DNA of 34,845 nucleotides. It comes from Planctomycetota bacterium. GTDB lineage: Bacteria > Planctomycetota > Planctomycetia > Pirellulales > Pirellulaceae. Shown piece after piece: positions 25,188 to 33,597 of the stretch. The position numbers and the translations under genes are program-made. Under the pieces are notes generated by a model that saw only the letters and a list, made by a program, of their open reading frames with translations, searched no databases and was not told the origin of the DNA. Position 1 is the first letter of the stretch. Each line of letters begins with the position of its first letter. Where the stretch lies: contig JAJRWU010000174.1 of NCBI GenBank assembly GCA_024276655.1, positions 1-34,845 of the forward strand, in the 5' to 3' direction.

Positions 25188-25661
25188 CTACTCCGCCGGC
25201 AACCATTCTGACAGCAGGTCGTGAATCCTGTCTATCGCTTCGTCAACGGCGCCGCGTGCGGATTCGCTCAACTCGGCGCCAGGACCGCATGCTTCCACAG
25301 CCACGGCAAAGACGACGAGATCTCTGGCGGTTCGTCGAAGTTTCTTCGCCAATGCGAGCGACTCGATCAGACTGCCGCCGTGCGTCGACTGGCCGCCGAT
25401 CGAAGAAGTCGCCAACTCATTTTCATTGATTCGCATGACCCTGCCCAAGGGAGCACATCCAACGCAAGCATCGATTACAACGACGGAGGAATTCGGCGTA
25501 AGGCACTCGACCAGATCCCACGGGGTTGCAACGGTGCGCACCAGAGGCCGAAGCGTTGGGTCTTGCGATAATCGCCTCGCGATAACCCAGGCTACTTGGT
25601 CATCACCATGCGGACTACCCAGGGCGACAATTCGGACGGTTCGTTTTGGGTCGGCTGTCAT
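25188..25661 (-). CDS. hydrogenase maturation protease (HyaD/HycI family)
   Basis: A 157-residue endopeptidase that trims the C-terminal tail of the large subunit after nickel insertion. Family landmarks: IVALGSPHGDDQVAWVIA near the N-terminus, VVVIDACVG (Asp, nickel recognition) and STHGGSL (His). HydA ends with a cleavable tail after DPCISCSTH, so enzyme and substrate match. Its ATG overlaps the V-ATPase A stop (25658-25661), linking the hydrogenase and ATPase modules. Confidence 0.9.
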   Translation of the reverse strand: MTADPKRTVRIVALGSPHGDDQVAWVIARRLSQDPTLRPLVRTVATPWDLVECLTPNSSVVVIDACVGCAPLGRVMRINENELATSSIGGQSTHGGSLIESLALAKKLRRTARDLVVFAVAVEACGPGAELSESARGAVDEAIDRIHDLLSEWLPAE

Positions 25662-27457
25662 GCGAGACCGTTGTGCTCGCGGTCAATCAACATCGACCGA
25701 ATGCTGGACAAGAACTTCGCGTAGTCGGTGGAGCCGGCTGCCGAGTAATTCAGATTACGGAACGCACTCGTTAGTCGAATGAAGAAGTCGCGGGCTTCGT
25801 CTTTGTCGTCGAACATGAACTCGCGTTCCGTCACGTCTCTCACCAAGCGGAGCATTGCTTGCTGGCGGTCCATCGGTGTCGCCGCATCGACGGGATCGAA
25901 CGCATCCTGCTGCAAGTAAACCGTATCGAGAAACTGTGCTTTCTGATAAACGGCAAAGTCGTCGAGCGAAATCCCTTCCTCGCCGGTGACCTGCATCATT
26001 TGGTAGATCGCGTCGGCTTGGCGCAGCAATTCGAGCAACGATTCGATACTGGCGGTCCAGCCGGGATCCAGCTCGCGATCGAGGAAGTCCCGCAACTGGT
26101 CCCGATAACGAGACCATGAAAGTAAGGGGTCGATGGCGGGATAAAATCTCTTGTAAGCGCGGTCGTAGGATAGCCCTAGAAAGGTTTTCACTGTGCCGAG
26201 CGTTGCTTGCGTCACCGGCTCGTCAAAATTGCCTCCGGCGGGCGAGACGGTTCCGATCATGGTGAGACTGCCCAAGGAACCGTCACGGCATGTGAAGACT
26301 CCGGCCCGCTCGTAGACGCCCTTGATGGCTGAATCGAGATACGCCGGAAACGCTTCTTCACCTGGGATTTCCTCCAGCCGACCCGATGTTTCGCGCATGG
26401 CTTGCGCCCAGCGCGAAGTCGAATCGGCCAACAGCAGCACGTTGAGTCCCATTTGCCGGTAGTATTCACCCACTGTGATTCCTGTGTAGATCGACGCTTC
26501 GCGGGCTGCAACGGGCATCGAAGATGTGTTGCAGATGATGACCGTGCGATCCATTAGCGAGCCGCCGCCGTGTGGGTCCTGCGCCTTGGAGAATTCGTTG
26601 ATCGTATCAACGACTTCACCAGCCCGCTCACCGCAAGCGACCACGATCACGACATCGACCGCTGAATAGCGAGCGATCAACGTTTGCAGAACGGTTTTTC
26701 CGGCGCCAAACGGGCCGGGGATGCATGCCGCGCCTCCGCGAGCGATCGGAAAGAACGTGTCGATCGTGCGAATGGTTGTGACCAGTAGATCGGTCGGGTA
26801 TTTTCTTTCCGTCAAGTGTCGCTGGAGCAGGTCTGCCGGCAACGGCACGCGGACGGGCCATTCTTGTCGCATCGTCAGCGGACGCTCACCGCGTTCATCA
26901 CGTATGCGGGCAATGGGTTCGTCAATGGTGAAGCTGCCTCCCTGAATCCACGTCAATTCGACTTGGCCGTTGAGATCGAAGGGAACCATGATCTTGTGCC
27001 CAATACCGCGTTCCTGAACGGCGCCCAGGACGTCACCCGCGCGAAGACGGTCGCCGGTGCGGCGTCCTGGTACAAATGACCATTTGTGTTGACGGTCGAG
27101 CGAGTCTGCGTAGTGACCACGCTGGAGAAAGAATCCGTCGCGATTGGCAAGCGTTTCCAGTGGGTTCTGCAATCCGTCATACACCGCGCCCAACAGGCCG
27201 GGACCGAGTGACACGGAAAGCATGCGATGCGTCAAGTCCACACGGTCGCCGACCCGGACGCCTTCGGTGTCTTCGAACACCTGCAAATCAGCTTCATTGC
27301 CGTAGATGCGCAGCACCTCCGACTTCAATCGCTTATCGCCCACCAGAACGTAAGCTACTTCATTCTTGACGATGACTCCGTCTGGTGCTTCGATCGACAC
27401 GATGTTGCCGTTGACGGCGGTGACTTGAGCCTCGGTTGTTGTTACCTGCATGGTCAT
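25658..27457 (-). CDS. atpA: V-type ATPase/ATP synthase catalytic subunit A
   Basis: A 599-residue catalytic subunit. P-loop PGPFGAGKTVLQTL (248-256), then VVIVVACGERAGEVVDTINEF, the LADSTSRWAQAMRE motif and the A-type non-homologous insertion upstream of the P-loop (about residues 110-210). Length fits bacterial V/A-type ATPases. It forms the A3B3 head with subunit B. Its start overlaps the DUF2764 stop (ATGA). It is the last V-ATPase gene here, whereas it usually precedes B. Confidence 0.96.
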   Translation of the reverse strand: MTMQVTTTEAQVTAVNGNIVSIEAPDGVIVKNEVAYVLVGDKRLKSEVLRIYGNEADLQVFEDTEGVRVGDRVDLTHRMLSVSLGPGLLGAVYDGLQNPLETLANRDGFFLQRGHYADSLDRQHKWSFVPGRRTGDRLRAGDVLGAVQERGIGHKIMVPFDLNGQVELTWIQGGSFTIDEPIARIRDERGERPLTMRQEWPVRVPLPADLLQRHLTERKYPTDLLVTTIRTIDTFFPIARGGAACIPGPFGAGKTVLQTLIARYSAVDVVIVVACGERAGEVVDTINEFSKAQDPHGGGSLMDRTVIICNTSSMPVAAREASIYTGITVGEYYRQMGLNVLLLADSTSRWAQAMRETSGRLEEIPGEEAFPAYLDSAIKGVYERAGVFTCRDGSLGSLTMIGTVSPAGGNFDEPVTQATLGTVKTFLGLSYDRAYKRFYPAIDPLLSWSRYRDQLRDFLDRELDPGWTASIESLLELLRQADAIYQMMQVTGEEGISLDDFAVYQKAQFLDTVYLQQDAFDPVDAATPMDRQQAMLRLVRDVTEREFMFDDKDEARDFFIRLTSAFRNLNYSAAGSTDYAKFLSSIRSMLIDREHNGLA

Positions 27458-28119
27458 CCAACGTCTCCATCAAGAGCCAGCGTCTGCGACAGCAGATCGT
27501 CAAACCGTTGTCGTCCAGCCGACTCGTCAAGCCTTGTCCAGCGATCAACAATTTCCCAGCGAGCCAAGTACAGCAGGATGGTCTCGAACGAAAAATAGAA
27601 CTTGTCGGCAAGCTTCACCCAGCGATCCCATGTCGCACTCAATAGCTGCCGCTCTACTTCCAGGGGTTGGTTGGCATCCAGAGTTTCACGCACGCGAGGA
27701 ATCCACGGATGCTCCCGGGCCAAACGAAAATCGGGGTGATGCCAATGTTTGCGGATGCGCCCAACGTACTGTCCGACGGCGGATGGTGGTCCAAGTCCAA
27801 GTCGCCGCCGGCGCAACGCACAAGTAATCGTGCGAACGTCCATGCGATGATTGATGATGTCGCGGACCAGCTTGTTCGTGATTGAGTTCATCAACCAGTC
27901 ATATTCACGTTTTACTTCCTCGTCGGTGCGTTCTGGTCGTTGCCGGTCCCAAAGCAAAAAACCCTGCACCTGTTCGACAATGCTCTTATCCTGTGCTCCG
28001 AGCATCTTCAAACGCTGCTCAAGACGAATCCGCAAAATCGGCGCCTGCTCGACATCAAACGACCGAGGCATGTGCGGCAGGCTGGCGACGAGCCAATAGT
28101 AGTTGGTGGATGTCGTCAC
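27454..28119 (-). CDS. DUF2764 protein, V-ATPase-associated (possible subunit C/d substitute)
   Basis: A 221-residue protein starting at GTG 28119, overlapping the E stop as GTGA. It begins NYYWLVASLPHMPRSFD, typical of DUF2764 proteins encoded between V-ATPase E and A genes in chlamydiae, Bacteroidetes and planctomycetes. It is largely helical, without membrane segments. No classic subunit C/d gene is present in the window, so it may fill that stator/axle-cap role; this is inference from position and helical character. Confidence 0.8.
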   Translation of the reverse strand: MTTSTNYYWLVASLPHMPRSFDVEQAPILRIRLEQRLKMLGAQDKSIVEQVQGFLLWDRQRPERTDEEVKREYDWLMNSITNKLVRDIINHRMDVRTITCALRRRRLGLGPPSAVGQYVGRIRKHWHHPDFRLAREHPWIPRVRETLDANQPLEVERQLLSATWDRWVKLADKFYFSFETILLYLARWEIVDRWTRLDESAGRQRFDDLLSQTLALDGDVG

Positions 28120-28784
28120 TGAATGATTCCTTCCATGATGGCTCGGAATCGCGGGACCAAATGGCGCAGCAGCAACTCCCCGATGGCTTGATCGGTCAGT
28201 TCAATCTCGATGTCATCCTCTTGCAGTTGAATGCGGATGCCCGTTAAGTTTTCGTCCGTCGTTCCGATTACGAGTCCTTCGCGCAGCATGTCTTTCGTTA
28301 CTGTGGCGACGAAATGGCTGAGCGTACCTTCTTTCACTTCCTCCGGATCGCGGCGCAGTTGCTCCAAGCCTACAACATCCTCGGGTAGAAGCAGTTTGGC
28401 GGGCTGGCCGGTAGACGGCGCCGAGCGACCGCCGACTTCGAGAATCAACTGTTTCAGAAAATCGCCGTCCTCCAGCTCTCGTGTTACCAGACGACGGACT
28501 CGATCGGCGAACTGATCCACCATTTCCGACTTGAGCCTGAGTATCGCGTCGCGCACGGCCAGTTGCACGGCCTCCTCACCGGCCCGCTTCGTCTGGGCGG
28601 CTTCCTCGCGCGCCTGCTGCAACAAGGTATCTGCCTCGCGTCTCGCATCGTCAAGACGTTGTTCCGCGCGCAGCCGTGTTTGCTCCATGAGCTCATCCGC
28701 TTCGGCCTTGCCTTCCTCAACGCCCTGCTGACGCAGGCGACCGATCAGTTCCTCAACGCCGGACGATTCCTTCGCATTGGCCAT
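28116..28784 (-). CDS. atpE: V-type ATPase peripheral-stalk subunit E
   Basis: A 222-residue subunit. Residues 1-100 are a charged heptad-rich helix (KAEADELMEQTRLRAEQRLDD and similar), the stalk coiled coil. The C-terminal part is a globular domain ending VPRFRAIMEGIIQ. It links head and membrane part. It overlaps the DUF2764 start. Upstream lies a 218-base gap filled with repeat elements. Confidence 0.85.
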   Translation of the reverse strand: MANAKESSGVEELIGRLRQQGVEEGKAEADELMEQTRLRAEQRLDDARREADTLLQQAREEAAQTKRAGEEAVQLAVRDAILRLKSEMVDQFADRVRRLVTRELEDGDFLKQLILEVGGRSAPSTGQPAKLLLPEDVVGLEQLRRDPEEVKEGTLSHFVATVTKDMLREGLVIGTTDENLTGIRIQLQEDDIEIELTDQAIGELLLRHLVPRFRAIMEGIIQ

Positions 28785-28809
28785 GTGTTAGTCTCCCTTA
28801 GTCAAGCTG

Positions 28810-28908
28810 GGCTTTGTTTCTAAACTCCGAATCTCGACGTAGCTGCCGTCGCCAGACGGCGGAAATCCACGCTCTGGCGAGCGTAGCTACGACTTTAGAA
28901 ACAGAGCC
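28810..28908. repeat. 99-bp REP-type element between V-ATPase K and E
   Basis: Same element as inside hypF, opposite orientation on the plus strand. Termini GGCTTTGTTTCTAAAC and GACTTTAGAAACAGAGCC are imperfect inverted repeats; the inner stem GCCGTC-gcca-GACGGC differs from other copies by a compensated base pair. Confidence 0.85.
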
Positions 28909-28910
28909 TA

Positions 28911-28983
28911 GTTTAACGGCAAGCCGCAGGCGACTTCTCTTCCGTTTTGACGAAACATCCTCGCCTGCGGTTTGCCGTTAAAC
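28911..28983. repeat. 23-bp inverted repeat (GTTTAACGGCAAGCCGCAGG type)
   Basis: Arms 28911-28933 and 28961-28983 match with one mismatch, around a 27-base loop. It directly abuts the 99-bp element and lies 20 bases after the V-ATPase K stop on the minus strand, so it could attenuate transcription into E. Confidence 0.75.
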
Positions 28984-29002
28984 GAATTCATGCGTCCGAT
29001 CC

Positions 29003-29461
29003 TTAGCCTGCCGTGCCGCCGGGAATTCCGCCGCCGACGATTATCGCGAAGATAAACGCAAACACGGCGAACCCCTCAACAATTGCCGCGGGTGCAATTG
29101 CCAGGCCGAACACCTCGGGCTTGGACTTCGTCGTATTGATCGCGGACGCACAACAGGAACCCTGCATGATGGCGCTGAACAACAAGGCAAGCCCGACCAA
29201 CAAACCTAGGGAAAACAGTCCCGGCGCCGAATCGACCGCGACGGCTCGATTGAACTGCATCGTGACCACAATTCCGTAAATGGATTGCGAGGAAGGTAAC
29301 GCCGACACTCCGACCAATCGTCCGTAACCGCTTTCAACATCCAACAACGCTCCGGTAGCCGCCTGTCCCGCTCGACCGCATCCAATGATGCTTCCGATTG
29401 CTCCCAGCGCAGTCGGCAGGAAGATACCCGCCCAACCTAATAACACGATGACACTCTCCAT
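29003..29461 (-). CDS. atpK: V-type ATPase membrane rotor subunit K (proteolipid)
   Basis: The start is ATG 29461, two bases after the I stop; a longer frame begins at 29482. The 152 residues form two helical hairpins (four transmembrane helices). The ion-binding Glu is Glu129 in the last helix (AAIVEGFAVFAF). LPSSQSIYG in helix 2 gives Leu55, Ser58, Gln59, and SAIMQG in helix 3 gives Gln100. These correspond, by my alignment, to the Na+ ligands known from Enterococcus hirae NtpK (Leu, Thr, Gln, Gln, Glu), with Thr replaced by Ser. Only one hairpin carries the acidic residue, as in K-type rings. Confidence 0.92.
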   Translation of the reverse strand: MESVIVLLGWAGIFLPTALGAIGSIIGCGRAGQAATGALLDVESGYGRLVGVSALPSSQSIYGIVVTMQFNRAVAVDSAPGLFSLGLLVGLALLFSAIMQGSCCASAINTTKSKPEVFGLAIAPAAIVEGFAVFAFIFAIIVGGGIPGGTAG

Positions 29462-29463
29462 CT

Positions 29464-31260
29464 TTATGTCGCCTTTCTGCAAAACGGTTGAAACGGATAG
29501 CCCTCGTCCGGCAGACTCCAGCCGAAGAACTCGATGCAGTTCAATCGCAACCCATGCACGACGCCGCTCATGATCGCCAGCACGAAGTTCAGGCCATGCC
29601 CCAGGACAACGGCAACGATGGCCAGAAGACTGCCGATGCCGACGCTATAACTTGCCTCGTAGGTCAGATCGTTGAACGTCGCGGCCAACTGCGCACTGGC
29701 CAACCCCAAAGCGAACAGTCGCAAATAGCTCAGTACATCACCGAATGCACGAGAGATGTTGGCCAGTGAAAGGACACCGTCGATCAATCGTTTCGCGTGA
29801 TCTTTCGCACTCCACGTGAAGACGGGCCGCGGGCTGCTGAACAAGAGAATGCCCACGAGACCAGTCTCGAGCGCCCAGCTTCCGTATTGAATCAACATTT
29901 GCTCAGGCTGCGTACTGCTCTTGCCCAGTCCTAATGCCAAGCCACCGACTAGCGCCGCGACCCAACCGACCGAAGACAGCATCATCGGCGACCAGCGACG
30001 ACTCCAAGCCAGGGCCAGATTGGCTATCGAAAGATGCACAACTCCCACCGCAATCGAAATCTGCATCATCCCTGTTGTGTTCGAGGCGTCTATGAAATTC
30101 AGCTTGTCCACAAGCGACCCCGTTGGCGGTGGAAAGCCGAAGTAACTACCAATCGCGACGCCGTATGCGATGGACGCGACCGCGATCGCGACGAATAGCT
30201 TTCGCAGCCTCAAGGTATGTGCCGACTTTCCCAGCCGGCGCCAAAACAACAGCAGGAGTATCGACAGCACCATCGCATAGCCGGCATCGGCCATAATCAT
30301 CGCGAAGAACAGGCTGAACGACAGAAACACGACGCCCGATGGGTCCCATGCCCGATAGGCGGGTGTTGTGTAGAACGTGACGGCGTCTTCTCCACCGGCG
30401 GCAAACCCTCGATTCGACAGCAAAGTCGGTGGGGAATCTTCGGCGGTTGGCTGTTCGATGGTCACACCTAATTCGCGCTGGCGAGCGAAGGAATCAATTT
30501 GCTCCAGCATGGATTGAGGCGTCCAGCCCTGAATGGCGAACAGCGACGGATCATTGAACACTTGCCCAGCCGCTCGCTCACACGCCGCACGGTCTTCGGC
30601 AAGTCCCATCGTTCGCGACAGTTGGTGTATCCAGCGTGTTAGTCGAACGCGCTGCCAATGCGTCTCTTCCAACTGATCCTCTACCGTCTCGAACCGGCGC
30701 TGCAACTCCGATAAAGGACGATCGTCCAAATGTGTTCGCGGCACGGGCATCCCGACCGGTTCGTCGAGACTGAGCACTATGACGTAGGCGAAGCGATTGT
30801 CACGGGCGACGACGCGCCATGTGGCCGTTGAGCCTTCCAGCGAACTTAATCGATAGTGGGGAACGGCGTAAAACCAAAAGCTCAGTCCACCAAACTCGCT
30901 CTCGGTTGGGAGCTGGAAATCGCCCCACGGAACGAGCATCGCAATGGATTGTTGCAACTCATCACGCTCGGCCTGCAATTGCTGTTGTTGCTGTTCAATG
31001 GATAGCACTTGGTCGACCACGTTATCAAACTGAAAATTCAAACCATCTTTCACAGCACGTCGATGCGTGGGACAGGCTTGCAGATACTTCAGTGCTTGAG
31101 CAGCATTGGGCGATAAGTGTTGCCTTTCCGCTTTCTCGTCGCGGCTTTGGCTCAAGTCAAGCAAGTGCAGGCAGCCCATCTCTTGCAGACCGTCAATGAC
31201 CGCCTCTTTCTGGTCCGCCGCACCATACAAAGTCACCTTAGCGACGGGAACGATTGCCAT
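29464..31260 (-). CDS. atpI: V-type ATPase membrane subunit I (a-subunit homolog)
   Basis: A 598-residue subunit. The N-terminal half (to about residue 300) is soluble and alpha-helical. The C-terminal half has about seven to eight transmembrane segments, beginning GVVFLSFSLFFAMIMADAGYA. The segment DVLSYLRLFALGLASAQLA holds the conserved Arg of the ion channel. It forms the stator half-channels next to the K ring. Its ATG overlaps the restored stop of subunit D (TAATG at 31258-31262), an argument that D should end there. Confidence 0.93.
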   Translation of the reverse strand: MAIVPVAKVTLYGAADQKEAVIDGLQEMGCLHLLDLSQSRDEKAERQHLSPNAAQALKYLQACPTHRRAVKDGLNFQFDNVVDQVLSIEQQQQQLQAERDELQQSIAMLVPWGDFQLPTESEFGGLSFWFYAVPHYRLSSLEGSTATWRVVARDNRFAYVIVLSLDEPVGMPVPRTHLDDRPLSELQRRFETVEDQLEETHWQRVRLTRWIHQLSRTMGLAEDRAACERAAGQVFNDPSLFAIQGWTPQSMLEQIDSFARQRELGVTIEQPTAEDSPPTLLSNRGFAAGGEDAVTFYTTPAYRAWDPSGVVFLSFSLFFAMIMADAGYAMVLSILLLLFWRRLGKSAHTLRLRKLFVAIAVASIAYGVAIGSYFGFPPPTGSLVDKLNFIDASNTTGMMQISIAVGVVHLSIANLALAWSRRWSPMMLSSVGWVAALVGGLALGLGKSSTQPEQMLIQYGSWALETGLVGILLFSSPRPVFTWSAKDHAKRLIDGVLSLANISRAFGDVLSYLRLFALGLASAQLAATFNDLTYEASYSVGIGSLLAIVAVVLGHGLNFVLAIMSGVVHGLRLNCIEFFGWSLPDEGYPFQPFCRKAT

Positions 31261-31873
31261 TACAGCGTCCTCACTTTCATTTCGCCGCGTATCTGTTTCG
31301 CCTTGGCAATTTTGGAACGAACGACGGCGGCCCGCTCCGTATCCGCTAAGTGAATCTTGATACGTTGAATGTCTTTTCCGCCTGCGGGATCAACACCTTT
31401 TCAAACAGATTAACCCGTTGCGTGATCCGGCGCACGGCATCATTCAGTCGTGTTACTCGCGTCTGCTCAACATTCCGGCGTAGCCGCAATGTCGCCATTG
31501 CCTGCAACGATTCCACGAGGAAATCGACCCAAAATGGCTTGGCTAACATCGAGTATTCCTTGACACGGAAACGAATCCGGCCCAACACGGGTAGCCGCAC
31601 GCCAAGCACATTCTCCTCCTTGACGACCAGTTCCTCAACGCCCACTAAACCACTCAAATCTTGTTCGCTGGCCCCCAGCAACGAGAACAGGCCATGTTGC
31701 GAATCAAGCAACGCTTCAATCTCTTGTTCTGTCTCCAGGAGTCTGCTTTTGGAATGTTGGAAGTCGGCAACTAACTGTTGTCGCTTCAAGTCCAGTGACG
31801 GCAAGAATCGTTGAAACATCGCGAGGTGATCGCGTTGCTGCTTGAGTACCGTTTTGTTGAGCGCCAGAGCCAT
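31260..31873 (-). pseudogene. atpD: V-type ATPase central-stalk subunit D, frameshifted near the 3' end
   Basis: As written the frame gives 175 residues (31346-31873) ending AEKTFNVSRFT. That tail is not D-like. Adding one base in the A run at 31374-31377 (minus strand) restores a frame reading IQRIKIHLADTERAAVV then SKIAKAKQIRG, the conserved D C-terminus, and ends at TAA 31262-31260 overlapping the I start. Corrected length is 204 residues, normal for subunit D. The N-terminus (ALNKTVLKQQRDHLAMFQRF) is intact, three bases after B. D is the rotor axle, so loss of the last 30 residues would be harmful. A homopolymer sequencing or assembly error is likely; a true mutation is possible. Confidence 0.85.
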
Positions 31874-31876
31874 GGA

Positions 31877-33199
31877 TCAAGCCTCTGCCTTACGGAAATA
31901 CTTATCCACCAACGCTTCCTTCATCAGCAACTCGTCCGCCTCGAAGCACTCACCCAGCGTTTGCCAACTCAAATCGAGCGCTTCGTTCAGCGGCATCGAA
32001 ATCCGGATGTCCATGAATCGCCTAGCGAACAGCTTGCCGAACTTCAACAGCCTCTCGTCGAACGCCGACAGATCGAACGCCATCGCCTGTTTCTTTTCCG
32101 CTTCCACGGCCCCCGCATAGAAGCGGATCATGGTGTTCATAATCTGCGAGTGATCCTCGCGTGTGACTTTGCCAATCACTTGTTGCTTCAGTCGCGAGAG
32201 CGAACCGAATGGGTCGATGACGCCATTGTGCAAGTACAGTTGCCCTTCGGTGATGTAGCCCGTGTTATCGGGAACCGGATGCGTCACGTCGTCACCCGGC
32301 ATCGTAGTCACGGTCAGGATCGTCACCGAGCCCGCGCCCTTGTAGTCGCACGCGCGCTCGTACCGCTGAGCAAGTTGTGTATACAGATCACCCATATAGC
32401 CGCGATTCGACGGCACTCGCTCCATTGAGATTCCGATCTCTTTGAGCGCGTCTGCGTACGCAGTCATGTCGGTCAACAACACGAGCACTCGCTTGCCTTC
32501 TTCGACCGCAAACCTCTCTGCGACTTTGAGCGCCATGTCCGGGACAAGCAACCGTTCGACGATCGGTTCTGACGCTTGGTTGACGAACATCACCGTGCGA
32601 CCAAGAATGCCCTCGCTCTCAAAGGTCGAACGGAAGAAATGGTAGTCATCGAAGATCAACCCCAGTCCGCCGAAGATAACGATGTCTGCGTCCGCTTGAA
32701 TCCCTATCCGAGCGAGCAACTGGTTGTAGGGTTCGCCAGACACGGAGAAAATCGGCATCTTTTGGCTCTCGACGAGGCAGTTGAAGACGTCGATCATAGG
32801 AACACGAGTGTGAATCATGTTCTGGGGAACGATTCGCATCTTGGGATTAACCGATGGCCCGCCGATCGGAATCCTGGGTTCGTTCGACAAGTCAGGACCG
32901 CCATCGAGCGGTTCGCCGGAACCGCGAAAGACGCGCCCCAGGATGTTTGGCGAGTACGTTACCTGCGTCGGATGCCCCAGGAATCTCACCTTGGCCTGCG
33001 TCGATAGCCCCTTGCCACCTGAGAACACCTGCAACGACACGACATCCCGATGCAACTCGATAACCTGCCCGAGCGACCGGCGCTTGTCCCAATTCTCAAC
33101 AACAGCCAAGTCTCCGAAGCCGACGCCGGAAGCGCGCACCTTAAGGATGTCGCCTACGATCGCAAGGACCTTAGTGTGTCTTACAAGATCAGGGATCAT
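31877..33199 (-). CDS. atpB: V-type ATPase non-catalytic subunit B
   Basis: Start ATG 33199 gives 440 residues, close to chlamydial homologs; a longer start at 33241 would add 14 Arg-rich residues unlike the family. Landmarks: [25 protein letters not shown]-like [27 protein letters not shown] (degenerate P-loop, as expected for a non-catalytic subunit), [17 protein letters not shown] and [31 protein letters not shown] (landmark region only). It alternates with A in the head. First gene of the superoperon; usually it follows A. Confidence 0.95.
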   Translation of the reverse strand: MIPDLVRHTKVLAIVGDILKVRASGVGFGDLAVVENWDKRRSLGQVIELHRDVVSLQVFSGGKGLSTQAKVRFLGHPTQVTYSPNILGRVFRGSGEPLDGGPDLSNEPRIPIGGPSVNPKMRIVPQNMIHTRVPMIDVFNCLVESQKMPIFSVSGEPYNQLLARIGIQADADIVIFGGLGLIFDDYHFFRSTFESEGILGRTVMFVNQASEPIVERLLVPDMALKVAERFAVEEGKRVLVLLTDMTAYADALKEIGISMERVPSNRGYMGDLYTQLAQRYERACDYKGAGSVTILTVTTMPGDDVTHPVPDNTGYITEGQLYLHNGVIDPFGSLSRLKQQVIGKVTREDHSQIMNTMIRFYAGAVEAEKKQAMAFDLSAFDERLLKFGKLFARRFMDIRISMPLNEALDLSWQTLGECFEADELLMKEALVDKYFRKAEA

Positions 33200-33304
33200 T
33201 CTGTTTGGGACTCCAGATCGTGTGTTGGCCGATCGTCGCATCTCATTGCACGATGAGGCGAATCAATATCGAAAACTCGCAAAGCAAGCTCCCGGCCTCA
33301 GCGG

Positions 33305-33339
33305 AACCGTGACCAGGAACATTGCTGACCGTCACGGTT
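33305..33339. promoter_or_regulatory. inverted repeat upstream of the V-ATPase superoperon
   Basis: Arms AACCGTGAC (33305-33313) and GTCACGGTT (33331-33339) pair perfectly around 17 bases, with a short T run following on the plus strand. It lies about 105 bases upstream of the B start. Either an operator or a plus-strand terminator; the sequence does not decide. Confidence 0.4.
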
Positions 33340-33417
33340 TTTGGGGAGGACGGATGGATCCGATGCGTGGGCAGGCGAAAATGGCCACACTTCACTCTCT
33401 TACCATGGAGGTGAAGT

Positions 33418-33597
33418 ATGGCCAAAACCCCGATTCAAGAGCCGGGCCGAAAGTATGGTACCACCTGCCGGCCTGTTGAGGAAACGGATGGCAACCGTTT
33501 TGTGGCCGATCCGCTTAGATTTCGTGAGTGGCTGATGCAGCATTTTGAACTCAATCCTAAGTTGCTCCCCGCGCACTTCTCACGGAGTTCTGCTTGA
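33418..33597 (+). pseudogene. short ORF with strong ribosome binding site, probably truncated 5' end of a larger gene
   Basis: A 59-codon frame from ATG 33418 with GGAGGTG five bases upstream, one of the best ribosome binding sites in the window. The product begins MAKTPIQEPGRKYGTTC and contains DPLRFREWLMQHFELNPKLLP. That phrase resembles the N-terminal region of some planctomycete transposases, but I cannot name the family. The last few codons overlap the slipin fragment on the other strand, which suggests a breakpoint near 33580-33597. A 13-base imperfect inverted repeat (33383-33395 and 33411-33423) encloses the ribosome binding site and start codon. Confidence 0.4.

Noticed and set aside
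31346-31400. Programmed -1 frameshift in V-ATPase subunit D
   Set aside because: The site GCG GAA AAG is not a standard slippery heptamer, and no role for two D products is known; a missing base in an A run is simpler.
33242-33479. Alternative longer N-terminus for V-ATPase B and plus-strand frames upstream of it
   Set aside because: The extra 14 residues are Arg-rich and unlike the family; start at 33199 gives normal length.
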